Source: Pelagivirga sediminicola (lineage in GTDB: Bacteria > Pseudomonadota > Alphaproteobacteria > Rhodobacterales > Rhodobacteraceae). From it: a stretch of 64,000 nt of DNA. The DNA is taken from NCBI RefSeq assembly GCF_003072125.1, contig NZ_QCYH01000012.1, positions 16,284 to 80,283 of the forward strand. Direction: 5' to 3'. Made by a program: the position numbers and the translations under genes. The notes beneath the pieces were generated by a model. It saw only the letters and a program-made list of their open reading frames with translations. It was not told the origin of the DNA and did not search any database. Every line of letters begins with the position of its first letter. Position 1 is the stretch's first letter. This document shows positions 37,887-46,735 of the stretch, in pieces.

Positions 37887-39097
37887 TGCGTAATATACTC
37901 CGATCAATGCGACAGTTTCGCCTATCGACGACCGTCGGCGCCGCCGTCTTATTCGGCCTGATGCTCTCATCTGGCCAGGCGCAACAGGTGCTGAGGGATG
38001 CGGGTGGTGATGAGACCGTTCCGCCCGGCAACGAGGTTCAGACCCCCCTGCCCCAGCCCGCAAACCGTCCGACCGCGACCCTGCCGGGTCAGAACGATGG
38101 GACCACGGTGGTCACCATCGAGAATGGCAGTCAGCCAGCACCCGGTCAACAGACCCTGCCCACCGGCGCCGACCCCCTCACCCAGAACGAGATCAATCAG
38201 CGGCAACAACCGGCAGATCAGCAACAGCAGACACCGACTGGCGATCTCCCGATCGTCGGCGCGAAAGAGTTGCTGCAAAGTCTGGACGATCTCGACCGCC
38301 CGCTGACGCCAGAAGAGATCACCGCCTATGGCGCGGCGATCCAGAGCCAGTTCCCGATGACCCCGGAGATGATCCGCGACTATCGCAGGCGTGTTGATGA
38401 GAGCCAGAAGGCCGCCGCCACCCCGCCATCGGGTCAGTTTCCAAAATCGATCACAGATGCCAAGCGGATAACGCTGAATTCGGCGCAGGAGCCGGAGGTC
38501 CTGTTGACCGGGCCTGATACGGTCAGTGTCATGGCCTTTTACGATCAGACCGGCGCGGCCTGGCCGATCGCGTCCTACGTGATCGGTAAACCAAAAAGTT
38601 TCCAAGTCTATGCGATGCAGGAGGGCTCGAATCAACTGGCGGTGACGCCGCTGGTCGCCCACGGGTTTTCCAACATCGTGGTGTCTCTCGTCGGCGAAAG
38701 CCGACCACTGGTCTTCGATGTGCGCACGAACTCGCTCAACACGCATTATCGCCGCGACTTCACGGTGCACGGGTTGGGGCCAAACGCTGCATCAAAGCCC
38801 CTTCAGACCCGACAGAGCGAACCGGTGACGCGGGCCTCAAACGACGTGATGATGGCCTTCGCCACCGGTGCCGACATTCCGGGCAATGCTGTGCGTCTCA
38901 CCACGGACAACAGAGCCGTCAAAGCCTGGCGCTATGACGGCGCGATCTATCTGCAATCTGCCGATGCGATCATCTCGCCGCCCGCCTCCGGGATCCTGAC
39001 CGGGCCCGGCCAGGTCAAAGCCTATCGAATCAGGCCCACATCCGTTGCGCTGATTTCCACCAACGGGCGCGTCTCCAAAGTGAGGATCTCCAAATGA
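37886..39097 (+). CDS. dotH: DotH/IcmK (TraN) outer-membrane core protein
   Basis: A 403-residue exported protein. The signal peptide ends near GQAQ, a Pro/Gln-rich region covers about residues 40-125, and the C-terminal part contains strands found in the DotH/IcmK family (DTVSVMAFYDQTGAAWPI near residue 210). In the Dot/Icm machine it forms the outer-membrane ring with DotC and DotD. It overlaps both neighbours, in the DotI-DotH-DotG order. Confidence 0.88.
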   Translation: MRNILRSMRQFRLSTTVGAAVLFGLMLSSGQAQQVLRDAGGDETVPPGNEVQTPLPQPANRPTATLPGQNDGTTVVTIENGSQPAPGQQTLPTGADPLTQNEINQRQQPADQQQQTPTGDLPIVGAKELLQSLDDLDRPLTPEEITAYGAAIQSQFPMTPEMIRDYRRRVDESQKAAATPPSGQFPKSITDAKRITLNSAQEPEVLLTGPDTVSVMAFYDQTGAAWPIASYVIGKPKSFQVYAMQEGSNQLAVTPLVAHGFSNIVVSLVGESRPLVFDVRTNSLNTHYRRDFTVHGLGPNAASKPLQTRQSEPVTRASNDVMMAFATGADIPGNAVRLTTDNRAVKAWRYDGAIYLQSADAIISPPASGILTGPGQVKAYRIRPTSVALISTNGRVSKVRISK

Positions 39098-40386
39098 GCG
39101 AGTCCAAGAACCCAAACGAAAACAATGATGAAGCAGACATTGGACTTGCAGGTGACAGGAGCGACACGGCGGACCGAGCCAGTGCAGGCCGTGTTGCCCG
39201 CGTACGCAAGGGTGGGCTTTTGTCATTCAGAAACATGGCTTTGCTGACGATTTTGGCCGTCGGTGGCGCAGTCGGCTATGAGCTCTGGAAGAACCCGGAA
39301 CTGATCGGCCCGAGCCGGCTGGCTGGAACGCCGAACGTCGATGATACGCCAGCCGGTGATCAGCTGCGCACCTCAGAACGTTATCAGGATAATTTGCGAC
39401 AGCAGAACGAGGACGGTGCCCGCGAGGCGCAGGAGTCTGACACGTCATTCATCGCGACACCGGATGAGCCTCTGCGTCAGATCGATGAAAAGCCACCCGC
39501 CACGGCGCCAAACCCGAATCGCCCGCTACCCCCGGCGAACGCCCCGGTCGAGACCGAACAACCCAGAACCGTGGTGATCGATCGCCAGCAACCGGTGCAA
39601 CAACAAGCGCGACCAATGCCGGACCAGTCTCAACCCCCGGACTACGCCCGTATCAACCAGCTCGCCCAGTTGATGGCGACCCAGCAGCAGGGGCTGATCG
39701 GCGCGTGGAGCGCTCAGCCATCGGCCGTCACAGTTGTCGTCGAGGAAGACCTGGTTCCCAGCGAAGACACCACCTCTTCCCGAACCAGCGATGGCAGGAC
39801 GCGCCAATCGGGCGCCCCTGCCCTCTCGGAGCCGCTTATTCGCGCGGGCGACGTCGTTCTCGCCTCGACCATCATCACCAATGACAGCGACACGCCCGGC
39901 CCGGTGGTCGCGCAGATCAGGAAAGGGCCGCTCAGAGGCGCGCGCCTGCTCGGCGGATTCGAGGCAAACCAGAACGACACCCATCTCATCGTCCGGTTCA
40001 ACGCGGCTGTGCTCGAAGACGGCACGCAGATCCCGATATCCGCCTACGCGGTCGATGCTCGTCAGAAGTCGCTTGCGGTACGCACCGATCTGGATCGCCG
40101 TCTTTTTGCACGTTATGCGCCGCGCGTCGCGGCGGCATTCGTGTCGGGGGTCGGCGACGCCCTCTCAGATCCTGGCACATCGCTGATCGATCTTGGCGGT
40201 GTCACGGGTGTCACCCGCCCGGCGCCAACAATTGAGCAAGGCCTCTACAAGGGTCTCGCAGAAATTGGTCACGATCTCGCGGGGGAGTTTGTCCAAAGCG
40301 CCCCAAAAGGACCGCTGATCTCTTTGCGCTCTCGCCAGATCATCGGCGTCTTGTTCACCAGCAGCGTCGTGTTGCCGAACCGTTAA
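39094..40386 (+). CDS. dotG: DotG/IcmE (TraO) VirB10-like channel protein
   Basis: A 430-residue protein with a cytoplasmic N-terminus, one transmembrane segment (about residues 44-64) and a Pro/Gln-rich linker to residue 215. The C-terminal TrbI/VirB10-like domain includes IRAGDVVLASTIITNDSDTPGPVVAQI and the late IIGVLFTSSVVLPNR. It bridges the inner and outer membranes. The linker lacks the long pentapeptide-like repeats of Legionella DotG, as in plasmid TraO. Confidence 0.9.
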   Translation: MSESKNPNENNDEADIGLAGDRSDTADRASAGRVARVRKGGLLSFRNMALLTILAVGGAVGYELWKNPELIGPSRLAGTPNVDDTPAGDQLRTSERYQDNLRQQNEDGAREAQESDTSFIATPDEPLRQIDEKPPATAPNPNRPLPPANAPVETEQPRTVVIDRQQPVQQQARPMPDQSQPPDYARINQLAQLMATQQQGLIGAWSAQPSAVTVVVEEDLVPSEDTTSSRTSDGRTRQSGAPALSEPLIRAGDVVLASTIITNDSDTPGPVVAQIRKGPLRGARLLGGFEANQNDTHLIVRFNAAVLEDGTQIPISAYAVDARQKSLAVRTDLDRRLFARYAPRVAAAFVSGVGDALSDPGTSLIDLGGVTGVTRPAPTIEQGLYKGLAEIGHDLAGEFVQSAPKGPLISLRSRQIIGVLFTSSVVLPNR

Positions 40387-40402
40387 GGGCTGGAGGTTCA
40401 CC

Positions 40403-40789
40403 ATGGCTGAGAACAGATACAACATCTATCGCTCGACGGTGCATTGGCGCTACGCCATGGCGCGGCCGCTTCTGGCGTTCTTCGACGCGCGCCTGATTTT
40501 TTTCATCGTCCTGTTCGTCTTCCATATCCGCTGGTGGACGTTTGCCGTGCTGGTGTTTGCGATCGCTGGGTTCACCGGGGCGAGTTACTTCAACTACGCG
40601 CTCGAGAATGTCGTGCGCTTGGTGCGGTCGAAACTCGTGGGGTCGGCCCGCCCGGCTATCACTTATACGCGGCTTCGGCCCATGGCGGATTATGGCTGGG
40701 ATGCTTTGAGGAGTGAGGGGCCAAGCGGCGCCACTACTGTGATCTTGAATGTATTCAAGATACCCATCTTGCTCAGGTATAGGCCATAA
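40403..40789 (+). CDS. icmT: IcmT/TraK-like small membrane protein
   Basis: A 128-residue protein with two hydrophobic segments (about residues 30-46 and 48-68). The pattern WRYAMARPLLAFFDARLIFF then HIRWWTF is typical of IcmT/TraK (Asp-Ala-Arg followed by HIR-W-TF). It closes the rightward core operon 16 bases after the DotG gene. Confidence 0.8.
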   Translation: MAENRYNIYRSTVHWRYAMARPLLAFFDARLIFFIVLFVFHIRWWTFAVLVFAIAGFTGASYFNYALENVVRLVRSKLVGSARPAITYTRLRPMADYGWDALRSEGPSGATTVILNVFKIPILLRYRP

Positions 40790-40851
40790 AGAGCGTCTAT
40801 TTAGTATAGGAGTGTCATATCTATACATCATATACCAAACCGTGCTACTAC

Positions 40852-42258
40852 ATGAGCAGAATCGATTCCATAAGAGAATCGGAAGCAGTGGTAAGTATCA
40901 TGAGCGGTACCCTAGAACAATTTTTGAACGACCTTTCGCGCGGTCTCGATAAGACAATGGTTTCGGTCAACAAAGACCTGACCATTCGCAATCGGATCAA
41001 ACGATCTTGGTCCATGCGGCAGTGCGCCCGCTTTCTCAATGTCAGCATTCAATATCTTACAAAGTTTGCCAGAGAGAATGGTGACTTTCCGGCCGGTGAG
41101 TATGTTGGCAGAGAGCGAGTATTCACGCTCGTCGATCTGATGCATATCCGAGCTCTGTTGGCCGCATCCGCAAAGCGGCCATATGACTATTTGGCTTGGA
41201 GAAAGCCCGGCGACCCGCTCCCGGTAATTTCGTTCGCGAGCCAGAAAGGGGGGACTGCCAAATCGCTGACGGCCGCCCACTTCGCGCAATACCTGAGCCT
41301 CAATTATGGGATGCGTGTAGGAGTAATGGACGCCGATCCTCAGAGCACGATCACACTCTATTTCGTCGGAGGCGAAGGACTGCCTCAGCTTCCGACAGAA
41401 GATACGGCAACACTGGTCGACTTTGCCGGATTATATATGAGCGAAGATGGAAAGCCATACACAGAACATGATGCAGATACCCTGGACAGCTTCTTCCTAA
41501 AGACGTCTTGGCCCGGATTGCGCATCCTGCCTGCGCACGGCGAAACCTCCGAGGGCGAGCTTCAGATCACGCGCTTGATTCGCGATAATCCTCCTGAAAA
41601 GGCATTTTATAGATATCTTCGGGACTCTGTCGAACGGTGGCGTGACCACCATCAACCAAAAACGGTTCCAAACGAATTGGTGGCCAACGGCTCAGTCGAC
41701 CCTACGAAACTCAGCAATGCTCTCAGTGAGACGCTCGATTGCATTATCATCGATTATCAGCCGGCGCTCACACTGTTTCAGCTAAACAATGTCGTGGCAT
41801 CCACCAATCTGGTTATTCCGCAGACCATGAAGGGCTTCGACATTGCAACCTTGTCCACCTTCGTCACCGGGCTTCGTGGTATGATCAACCATATTCTCGA
41901 TCACGATCGCATCGAAATCGGGACAGGGGCCAACATGCTGTTGCCAACGATCGTGCAGCGAACGAATGATCAAGACCTGAAACAAGTGGCCAATCTGTTG
42001 GAGCACTGTCCGACTGAGGTCTTGCCGGTATTCTACCTGCGGTCAGATGCAATAGCGAACGCTTCTGATGTCTACCAGTCGGTGTATGAGTACGAGCCCG
42101 ATACTCGCGGAAAAAAGAAGGGTATTGAGCGCTTCATTACGAATGCTGATGCTGTCAACGATGCAATTGTTTCGCGGATTTGGCCGGGCCGTGAGCGAGG
42201 CTATGCTGAGACTTGGATCAACGAATTCTACGAGGAAGACGGGGAGGAATCCGCATGA
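40852..42258 (+). CDS. repA: RepA, ParA-type partition ATPase of the repABC module
   Basis: A 468-residue ParA-family ATPase. An N-terminal region of about 100 residues contains a MerR-like helix-turn-helix (MRQCARFLNVSIQYLTKFA), used by RepA proteins to repress their operon. The deviant Walker A is FASQKGGTAKSLTA near residue 130, and DADPQST follows. With RepB it segregates the plasmid. The start is ATG 40852 or ATG 40900. The stop overlaps the repB start by 4 bases. Confidence 0.92.
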   Translation: MSRIDSIRESEAVVSIMSGTLEQFLNDLSRGLDKTMVSVNKDLTIRNRIKRSWSMRQCARFLNVSIQYLTKFARENGDFPAGEYVGRERVFTLVDLMHIRALLAASAKRPYDYLAWRKPGDPLPVISFASQKGGTAKSLTAAHFAQYLSLNYGMRVGVMDADPQSTITLYFVGGEGLPQLPTEDTATLVDFAGLYMSEDGKPYTEHDADTLDSFFLKTSWPGLRILPAHGETSEGELQITRLIRDNPPEKAFYRYLRDSVERWRDHHQPKTVPNELVANGSVDPTKLSNALSETLDCIIIDYQPALTLFQLNNVVASTNLVIPQTMKGFDIATLSTFVTGLRGMINHILDHDRIEIGTGANMLLPTIVQRTNDQDLKQVANLLEHCPTEVLPVFYLRSDAIANASDVYQSVYEYEPDTRGKKKGIERFITNADAVNDAIVSRIWPGRERGYAETWINEFYEEDGEESA

Positions 42259-43292
42259 AACTTAAGCGTTCCTTGTTGAAAGATACAAGCAAGCCATCTG
42301 ACGACGAATCAACTAAGAACCCGGGAGCTGAAACCGAGGCAATGGCTGAAGTGGTGAGTCCAAATCCTGTTGCTGATGCCAAACCGCGCGTCGGTGGCGC
42401 CGGAAGCGCGTGGAAGGCGGGAGCTGTTGAGCAAAACAAGGCGGCGTTGGGTAGGGCTCGTCAAAAGATGGTCGACGACATCCTCAATGGTCACCATGAA
42501 CTATCACTGGTTTCGGCAATGGTCGTTGACAGACTTGGAACGGATCGCCGTGTGGATTGGCAAAGCCAAGAGGCGTTCCAGTCCCTCAAAAATAGTATCG
42601 CAGCAAATGGGCAAGATACTCCGATACAAGTCTGGCCAAGTGATCCGAATTGGAAGCCAGATCCGCTAGACCCAGAAAACGTTGATGGAGTGCAGTTTGA
42701 GCTGATCACAGGACGAAGGCGGCATGCGATCGCAGAGATGCTTGATTTGCCTTTACGCGCCGTCCTGGCGTCGCCCGAAAAACGCGGAACCGAGGACGAA
42801 GAATTTGAACTCCTGTTCATGCGGTTTAGAGAAAACGAAGAGCGTGAGAACCTCGGCCCGTTCGAACGACTTCTATCGATCGGAGAAATGTTTGAGAATC
42901 TCAAAGCCAGTAGCGTCTCGAGAGACGTCACGGCCGTTTCCTTCGCCAAGCGCATAGGCGTCCACGAGAGTATCGTATCACGTGGAAGAGCTGTTTTTAG
43001 AGATCGAGAGCAAATCTTGAATAAATTCAAGAATGCTTATGACCTCAGCTTTCCTGACCTTCAGAAGGCCGTGTCTAGTCTCTCAGAAGTTAAGAAGACC
43101 AAGGCTAAAGTGGCTGCAAGACCTAAGAAGGTAGTCGTTACAAGATCAGTTGGATCGAGAAAACTCTCGATGTCATCGCAAGGTGGGAAGCTGTCCGTCA
43201 GCGCCGCCGGATTGGATTTGGATAAGCAGGGTCTTGAAGGCCTTGGCGATGTAATCGCAGCTTATCTGCAAGAACATGGGTCGAAAAAATGA
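42255..43292 (+). CDS. repB: RepB, ParB-type centromere-binding protein
   Basis: A 345-residue ParB-family protein. The ParB box FELITGRRRHAIAEMLDLP lies near residue 160, and the segment ENEERENLGPFERLLSIG with the downstream helix-turn-helix (AVSFAKRIGVHESIVSRGRA) follows. It binds parS sites together with RepA. I did not identify its parS with confidence in this window. Confidence 0.92.
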   Translation: MKLKRSLLKDTSKPSDDESTKNPGAETEAMAEVVSPNPVADAKPRVGGAGSAWKAGAVEQNKAALGRARQKMVDDILNGHHELSLVSAMVVDRLGTDRRVDWQSQEAFQSLKNSIAANGQDTPIQVWPSDPNWKPDPLDPENVDGVQFELITGRRRHAIAEMLDLPLRAVLASPEKRGTEDEEFELLFMRFRENEERENLGPFERLLSIGEMFENLKASSVSRDVTAVSFAKRIGVHESIVSRGRAVFRDREQILNKFKNAYDLSFPDLQKAVSSLSEVKKTKAKVAARPKKVVVTRSVGSRKLSMSSQGGKLSVSAAGLDLDKQGLEGLGDVIAAYLQEHGSKK

Positions 43293-43534
43293 AGTGCTCA
43301 CCTGCAACGACAGGGAAGGGTGCGCGACCCTCAATTGAGGCCGAGAGCAGAGAGGAACATCACGTGATCTAACGGCAAAAGAAAAGCCCCCAAACCAAGC
43401 GGCCTGAGAGCTGATCTAATTCGTTGTGCAACCTTTAGATACCTCTCCCGCGGATCGAAGTCAACGACACAACACCGATTCGGTGAACGGGACCCTTTTG
43501 CCTTCATTCAACTGATGGAGGTGTAGAAACACTC
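43293..43534 (-). ncRNA. Probable location of the repABC antisense (incompatibility) RNA
   Basis: In repABC plasmids the repB-repC gap encodes a small counter-transcribed RNA that limits RepC synthesis. Here the 242-base gap contains, on the minus strand, a GC-rich segment followed by GGGGGCTTTTCTTTT (around 43403-43389), which fits a terminator of such an RNA. On the plus strand a small hairpin (CACCG/CGGTG, around 43476) lies near repC. The exact ends are not defined; the call is by synteny. Confidence 0.45.
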
Positions 43535-44818
43535 ATGAAACATACAGGTTGGCGCAAGCCGACGCCGGGTCTTGGAGTTGCTCAGCAACTTGCCCAAGCC
43601 GGCGAACGGGTAAGTGTACCCAAATCAAGGGCTTTTGTGGCCGTAAAGCGTGTGGGTGCGCACATAGGGCTTAAGGCGAGTGATATGATGCTCCTCGACA
43701 CCCTTGGGGCCTTCACACAGGCTCAGGACTGGGAGGAGGGCAGGCGGCCGATCGTGTGGGCCTCCAACGCCTATCTGATGGAGCAGACGGGGTTTTCACT
43801 CTCTGCCCTCAAGCGCCACGCACGCCGCCTCGCAGAGGCGGGCATCATTGCCTTTCAGGATAGCTCTAATGGCAAGCGATGGGGACGCAGGGACGCGGAT
43901 GGCGTGATCGTCGAGGCATACGGCTTTGATCTGTCACCCATGTCGGCCCGTGTCGCAGAATTCGAACATCTCCACGCCGAGCTTCAGGCTGAGCGCGAGT
44001 TGTGCCAGCGCCTGAAGCGTCAGATTACAATCGCACGCCGGATGATCCGCGCTCGGATCGAAGCGGCTCTCAGCGGGGCGCTGAAAGGCCCTTGGGGCGT
44101 CTTCACTGACGTGTTTGAGGACCTTCTGGGCAGGCTTCCGCGCCGTCACGAGGCCTCCGAGACGCTTGAACGCCTTTTGGACTGGTTCAGAAAGCTTCAG
44201 GAGCGTGTCGAAGTGTCGTTCCTCAAGGCAACTGCGATGGATGAGGTTGTGGATAACAGCTCTGAAACGAATGAACAAACATCTAGAAAGACTCAAGATA
44301 TGGACCCCAAGGGGGTCATTTTCGACCCTCATATACTAATTACAAAACAACTTGATCCTGTAACTAGTAAGTCCTCAGAAAATGAGAACGCGGCGGCCGT
44401 GGTGCCAAATGCGCCACCGGAAGAGCGTGTCGATCAGGAGCTGGAAGACTGGGTGGCTGAAACCCGCAAAATGCGGGGAACAGCGCTTGATCTGCAGACA
44501 GTCATGCAGGCTTGTCCCGAATTCGCATCCTGGGCGCACAATATGGGAGGATATCTGAAAGATTGGGGCGATCTTTACCGCGTCGCAGGCCAGCTCCGAC
44601 CTATGATCGGCATTTCAGAGCACGCCTGGCACGTTGCCCAGGATCGATTGGGCAAGCAAGTGGCGACAGCGGCGCTTGTGCTCGTGTTCGACAAGCATTG
44701 CGCCGGCGAGGTGGCCTCACCTGGGGGATATCTGCGTGGTATGGTTGAGAAGGCCGGGGCAGGGGAGCTGCATCTTGAGCGCAGCTTCTACGGTCGCTTG
44801 AGTGGAGTGGCGGCGTGA
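43535..44818 (+). CDS. repC: RepC replication initiator
   Basis: A 427-residue RepC protein. The N-terminal DNA-binding domain includes the winged-helix segment SNAYLMEQTGFSLSALKRHARRLAEAG, and a C-terminal domain follows an AT-rich linker. RepC binds an origin inside its own coding sequence, usually the AT-rich stretch (here around 44270-44370). GGAGGTG precedes the ATG. Length and position after repB are typical. Confidence 0.93.
   Translation: MKHTGWRKPTPGLGVAQQLAQAGERVSVPKSRAFVAVKRVGAHIGLKASDMMLLDTLGAFTQAQDWEEGRRPIVWASNAYLMEQTGFSLSALKRHARRLAEAGIIAFQDSSNGKRWGRRDADGVIVEAYGFDLSPMSARVAEFEHLHAELQAERELCQRLKRQITIARRMIRARIEAALSGALKGPWGVFTDVFEDLLGRLPRRHEASETLERLLDWFRKLQERVEVSFLKATAMDEVVDNSSETNEQTSRKTQDMDPKGVIFDPHILITKQLDPVTSKSSENENAAAVVPNAPPEERVDQELEDWVAETRKMRGTALDLQTVMQACPEFASWAHNMGGYLKDWGDLYRVAGQLRPMIGISEHAWHVAQDRLGKQVATAALVLVFDKHCAGEVASPGGYLRGMVEKAGAGELHLERSFYGRLSGVAA
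44270..44370. other. Probable replication origin inside repC
   Basis: This part of repC is clearly richer in A+T than its surroundings (for example ACAAACATCTAGAAAGAC and CATATACTAATTACAAAAC) and encodes a poorly ordered linker. In studied repABC plasmids oriV lies in such a stretch within repC. The exact RepC site is not visible. Confidence 0.5.
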
Positions 44819-44884
44819 GATCATGAGAAGATTATGTCCTTCGCGTCGCTTTCGGTCTGCGGAGAGTGGAAGGATCTTGATATT

Positions 44885-44899
44885 TGGCAATCTTTGCCA
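44885..44899. promoter_or_regulatory. Inverted repeat, probable ParD operator
   Basis: TGGCAA-TCT-TTGCCA, a perfect 6-bp dyad with a 3-base centre, lies 25 bases before the parD start. ParD-type ribbon-helix-helix antitoxins usually bind such dyads to repress their operon. Confidence 0.5.
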
Positions 44900-44923
44900 T
44901 AGGTTTTCATAAGGAGGCTCATC

Positions 44924-45166
44924 ATGGTGACAATGAATGTATCTCTCCCGGAGCAGATGAAATCTTGGGTGGAGCAACAGACCGAAGGTGGTCGGTTTGC
45001 CAACTCAAGCGATTACGTGCGCGATCTTATCCGCCGCGATCAGGAGCGGGGTATGGTGATAGCGGAGCTTCAGTCCGCAATTGATGCTGGGCTGGAGAGC
45101 GGTCCGGCCGCGCCATTCGATCCCACGGCGTTTAAGCAGAAGATGCATTCCACACGTGGCCCGTAG
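44924..45166 (+). CDS. parD: ParD-like antitoxin
   Basis: An 80-residue ribbon-helix-helix protein. The N-terminal strand MNVSLPEQMKSWVEQQ and the helix NSSDYVRDLIRRDQER match the CopG/ParD family, with a C-terminal tail that would wrap the toxin. AAGGAGG precedes the ATG; ATG 44933 is an alternative start. The ParE gene overlaps its end by 11 bases. Confidence 0.88.
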   Translation: MVTMNVSLPEQMKSWVEQQTEGGRFANSSDYVRDLIRRDQERGMVIAELQSAIDAGLESGPAAPFDPTAFKQKMHSTRGP

Positions 45167-45455
45167 CTACGTTCTTCGACCGCTTGCTGAACAGGACCTT
45201 GCTGACATCTGGACCGACGGCGCGGATCATTGGGGCATTGCGCAGGCCGACCGCTACTTCGACGGGATGGTTGAGCTATTTGATCTCTTGAGCGAACAGC
45301 CCGAGATAGCCCGCTTGCGAAAAGAGTTCAGACCGCCCGTTCGGATACACATCTACGGATCCCACATTTTTGTTTTCGAGACCGTCGAGACCGGGATCGC
45401 CGTTATCCGTGTTCTTCATCAACGACGGGATATCCTGGCGTTACTTGGTGACTGA
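45156..45455 (+). CDS. parE: ParE-like toxin (RelE superfamily)
   Basis: A 99-residue ParE-family toxin beginning at GTG 45156 (VARSYVLRPLAEQDLADIW). It ends with the usual pattern IYGSHIFVFETVETGIAVIRVLHQRRD. ParE toxins poison DNA gyrase and, with ParD, stabilise plasmids after division. The GTG start is chosen because it gives the typical length and N-terminus; the frame stays open upstream inside parD. Confidence 0.85.
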   Translation: MARSYVLRPLAEQDLADIWTDGADHWGIAQADRYFDGMVELFDLLSEQPEIARLRKEFRPPVRIHIYGSHIFVFETVETGIAVIRVLHQRRDILALLGD

Positions 45456-45469
45456 AGAGGGCAGGGGGC

Positions 45470-46579
45470 TTATAGCCCCGCAGCCTTGGTCAGATTCACG
45501 CGGAACCGATCACGGCGGCGTTGGTAGCGGCGTGTCATCTCGGCGGACGCGTGGCCGAGGTGCTTCTGGACGTATCGTTCGTCGACTTCCGCGCTGCTGG
45601 CAAGACCAGCCCGCAGCGAGTGGCCGGAGAACAAGGCGAGGCGCTCTTTTTCGGGGAGGTCGGACCGGATGCCAGCATCCAGCACTGTTTGCTTGATCAA
45701 ACGGGCGACGTGTTTGTCACTGAGCCGCGCCTCCAGTGCCTTCGTGCCATCACGGGACGTGCGGACGAACAGAGGCCCAAATTCGATCCTGGCAAAGTGC
45801 AGCCATTGTTCCAGTGCGTGGACCGGGCAGGTCTGGTCGCTGGAGCCACGGCCAATCTCGACTTCGCGCCAGCCAGTCTTGGCGTTTAGCGTGAGCAGGG
45901 CACCCCCTCCATTCTTGTCGCCCATGATCTCGATCCAGCCGCCGCTGTCGGGCGTGTCGTCCTTGTGGACGTCCAGGCCGACGATCTCCGAGCGCCTGAG
46001 GCCGCCAGCATAGCCCAGAAGCAGAATCGCCCGGTCGCGCAAGTCCCGCAGGTCGAAACCCAGGGTGGCCACCATGGCGAGAATGTCATCACGCAGGATC
46101 GCTTCCTTCTGAACCGGCGGCCGCGCGTGCTTGCGCTTGATCCCGGCCAGCACGGTGGCGATGTGGCGGTTCTTGCGATCAAGACTGAAGCCGCGTTGTT
46201 GATAGTGCCAGGCGAGGCCCGAGAGACGCCGTTCGATGGTCGTGACCGTTGTTGTTGAGGCCTTGCCAACTGGCGCAGCCAGGTCCGCCAGATAGAGTCC
46301 GATCATTTCGGGAGAGGGGGGCAGGGGATCGGTGCCCTTGATCCGGCACCATCGCCCAAAGTGTTTCCAGTCGGCAGCGTAAGCCTTGTTGGTGTTTTCG
46401 GCCGTGGAGGCTTTGGCGTAGTCGCGCGCGGTGTCGACAAGACGATCGAGGGTGCCCGAGCCCGCGACATGCGCGGGCAGGGCGATCCCATCGCTTTGTT
46501 CTTGATCTCCCTCGTCGTCCTGAGCAATACTAAATGCACCAGTGGTTGATGAAGTCGGTTTCTCGTCCTCTGAGGTCAT
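45470..46579 (-). CDS. Tyrosine recombinase/integrase
   Basis: A 369-residue phage-integrase-family recombinase. A SAM-like core-binding domain lies at about residues 45-145, and the catalytic domain carries Arg in GGLRRSEI, HSLRAG, LGHAS and the nucleophile Tyr in RRYQRR. It faces leftward, convergent with parE. It probably resolves plasmid multimers or integrates cassettes. A candidate core site with inverted arms lies just upstream (46633-46657). Confidence 0.9.
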   Translation of the reverse strand: MTSEDEKPTSSTTGAFSIAQDDEGDQEQSDGIALPAHVAGSGTLDRLVDTARDYAKASTAENTNKAYAADWKHFGRWCRIKGTDPLPPSPEMIGLYLADLAAPVGKASTTTVTTIERRLSGLAWHYQQRGFSLDRKNRHIATVLAGIKRKHARPPVQKEAILRDDILAMVATLGFDLRDLRDRAILLLGYAGGLRRSEIVGLDVHKDDTPDSGGWIEIMGDKNGGGALLTLNAKTGWREVEIGRGSSDQTCPVHALEQWLHFARIEFGPLFVRTSRDGTKALEARLSDKHVARLIKQTVLDAGIRSDLPEKERLALFSGHSLRAGLASSAEVDERYVQKHLGHASAEMTRRYQRRRDRFRVNLTKAAGL

Positions 46580-46632
46580 TTTCCAGTGAATCCAGCAATG
46601 AAATTGAACTGCTTCCCAGCATATCTTTTCAT

Positions 46633-46657
46633 GTCCGATAATGCAACATTATTGGAC
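46633..46657. other. Candidate core recombination site
   Basis: Two 10-base arms, GTCCGATAAT and ATTATTGGAC (9 of 10 complementary), flank a 5-base centre GCAAC. The site is 54 bases upstream of the tyrosine recombinase start. Inverted arms around a short centre are the layout of tyrosine recombinase crossover sites; a transcriptional operator is the alternative. Confidence 0.5.
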
Positions 46658-46735
46658 GTAAGAGAGAACTGTAAGGCGGGGCGGTTAGCGCAGTATTTTC
46701 TGGAGTAAAGCGCCGCGTGGGTTTAGGCTTTCGGG

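Noticed and set aside
40790..40851. parS site upstream of repA
   Set aside because: The gap is AT-rich but holds no convincing inverted repeat of the repABC type.
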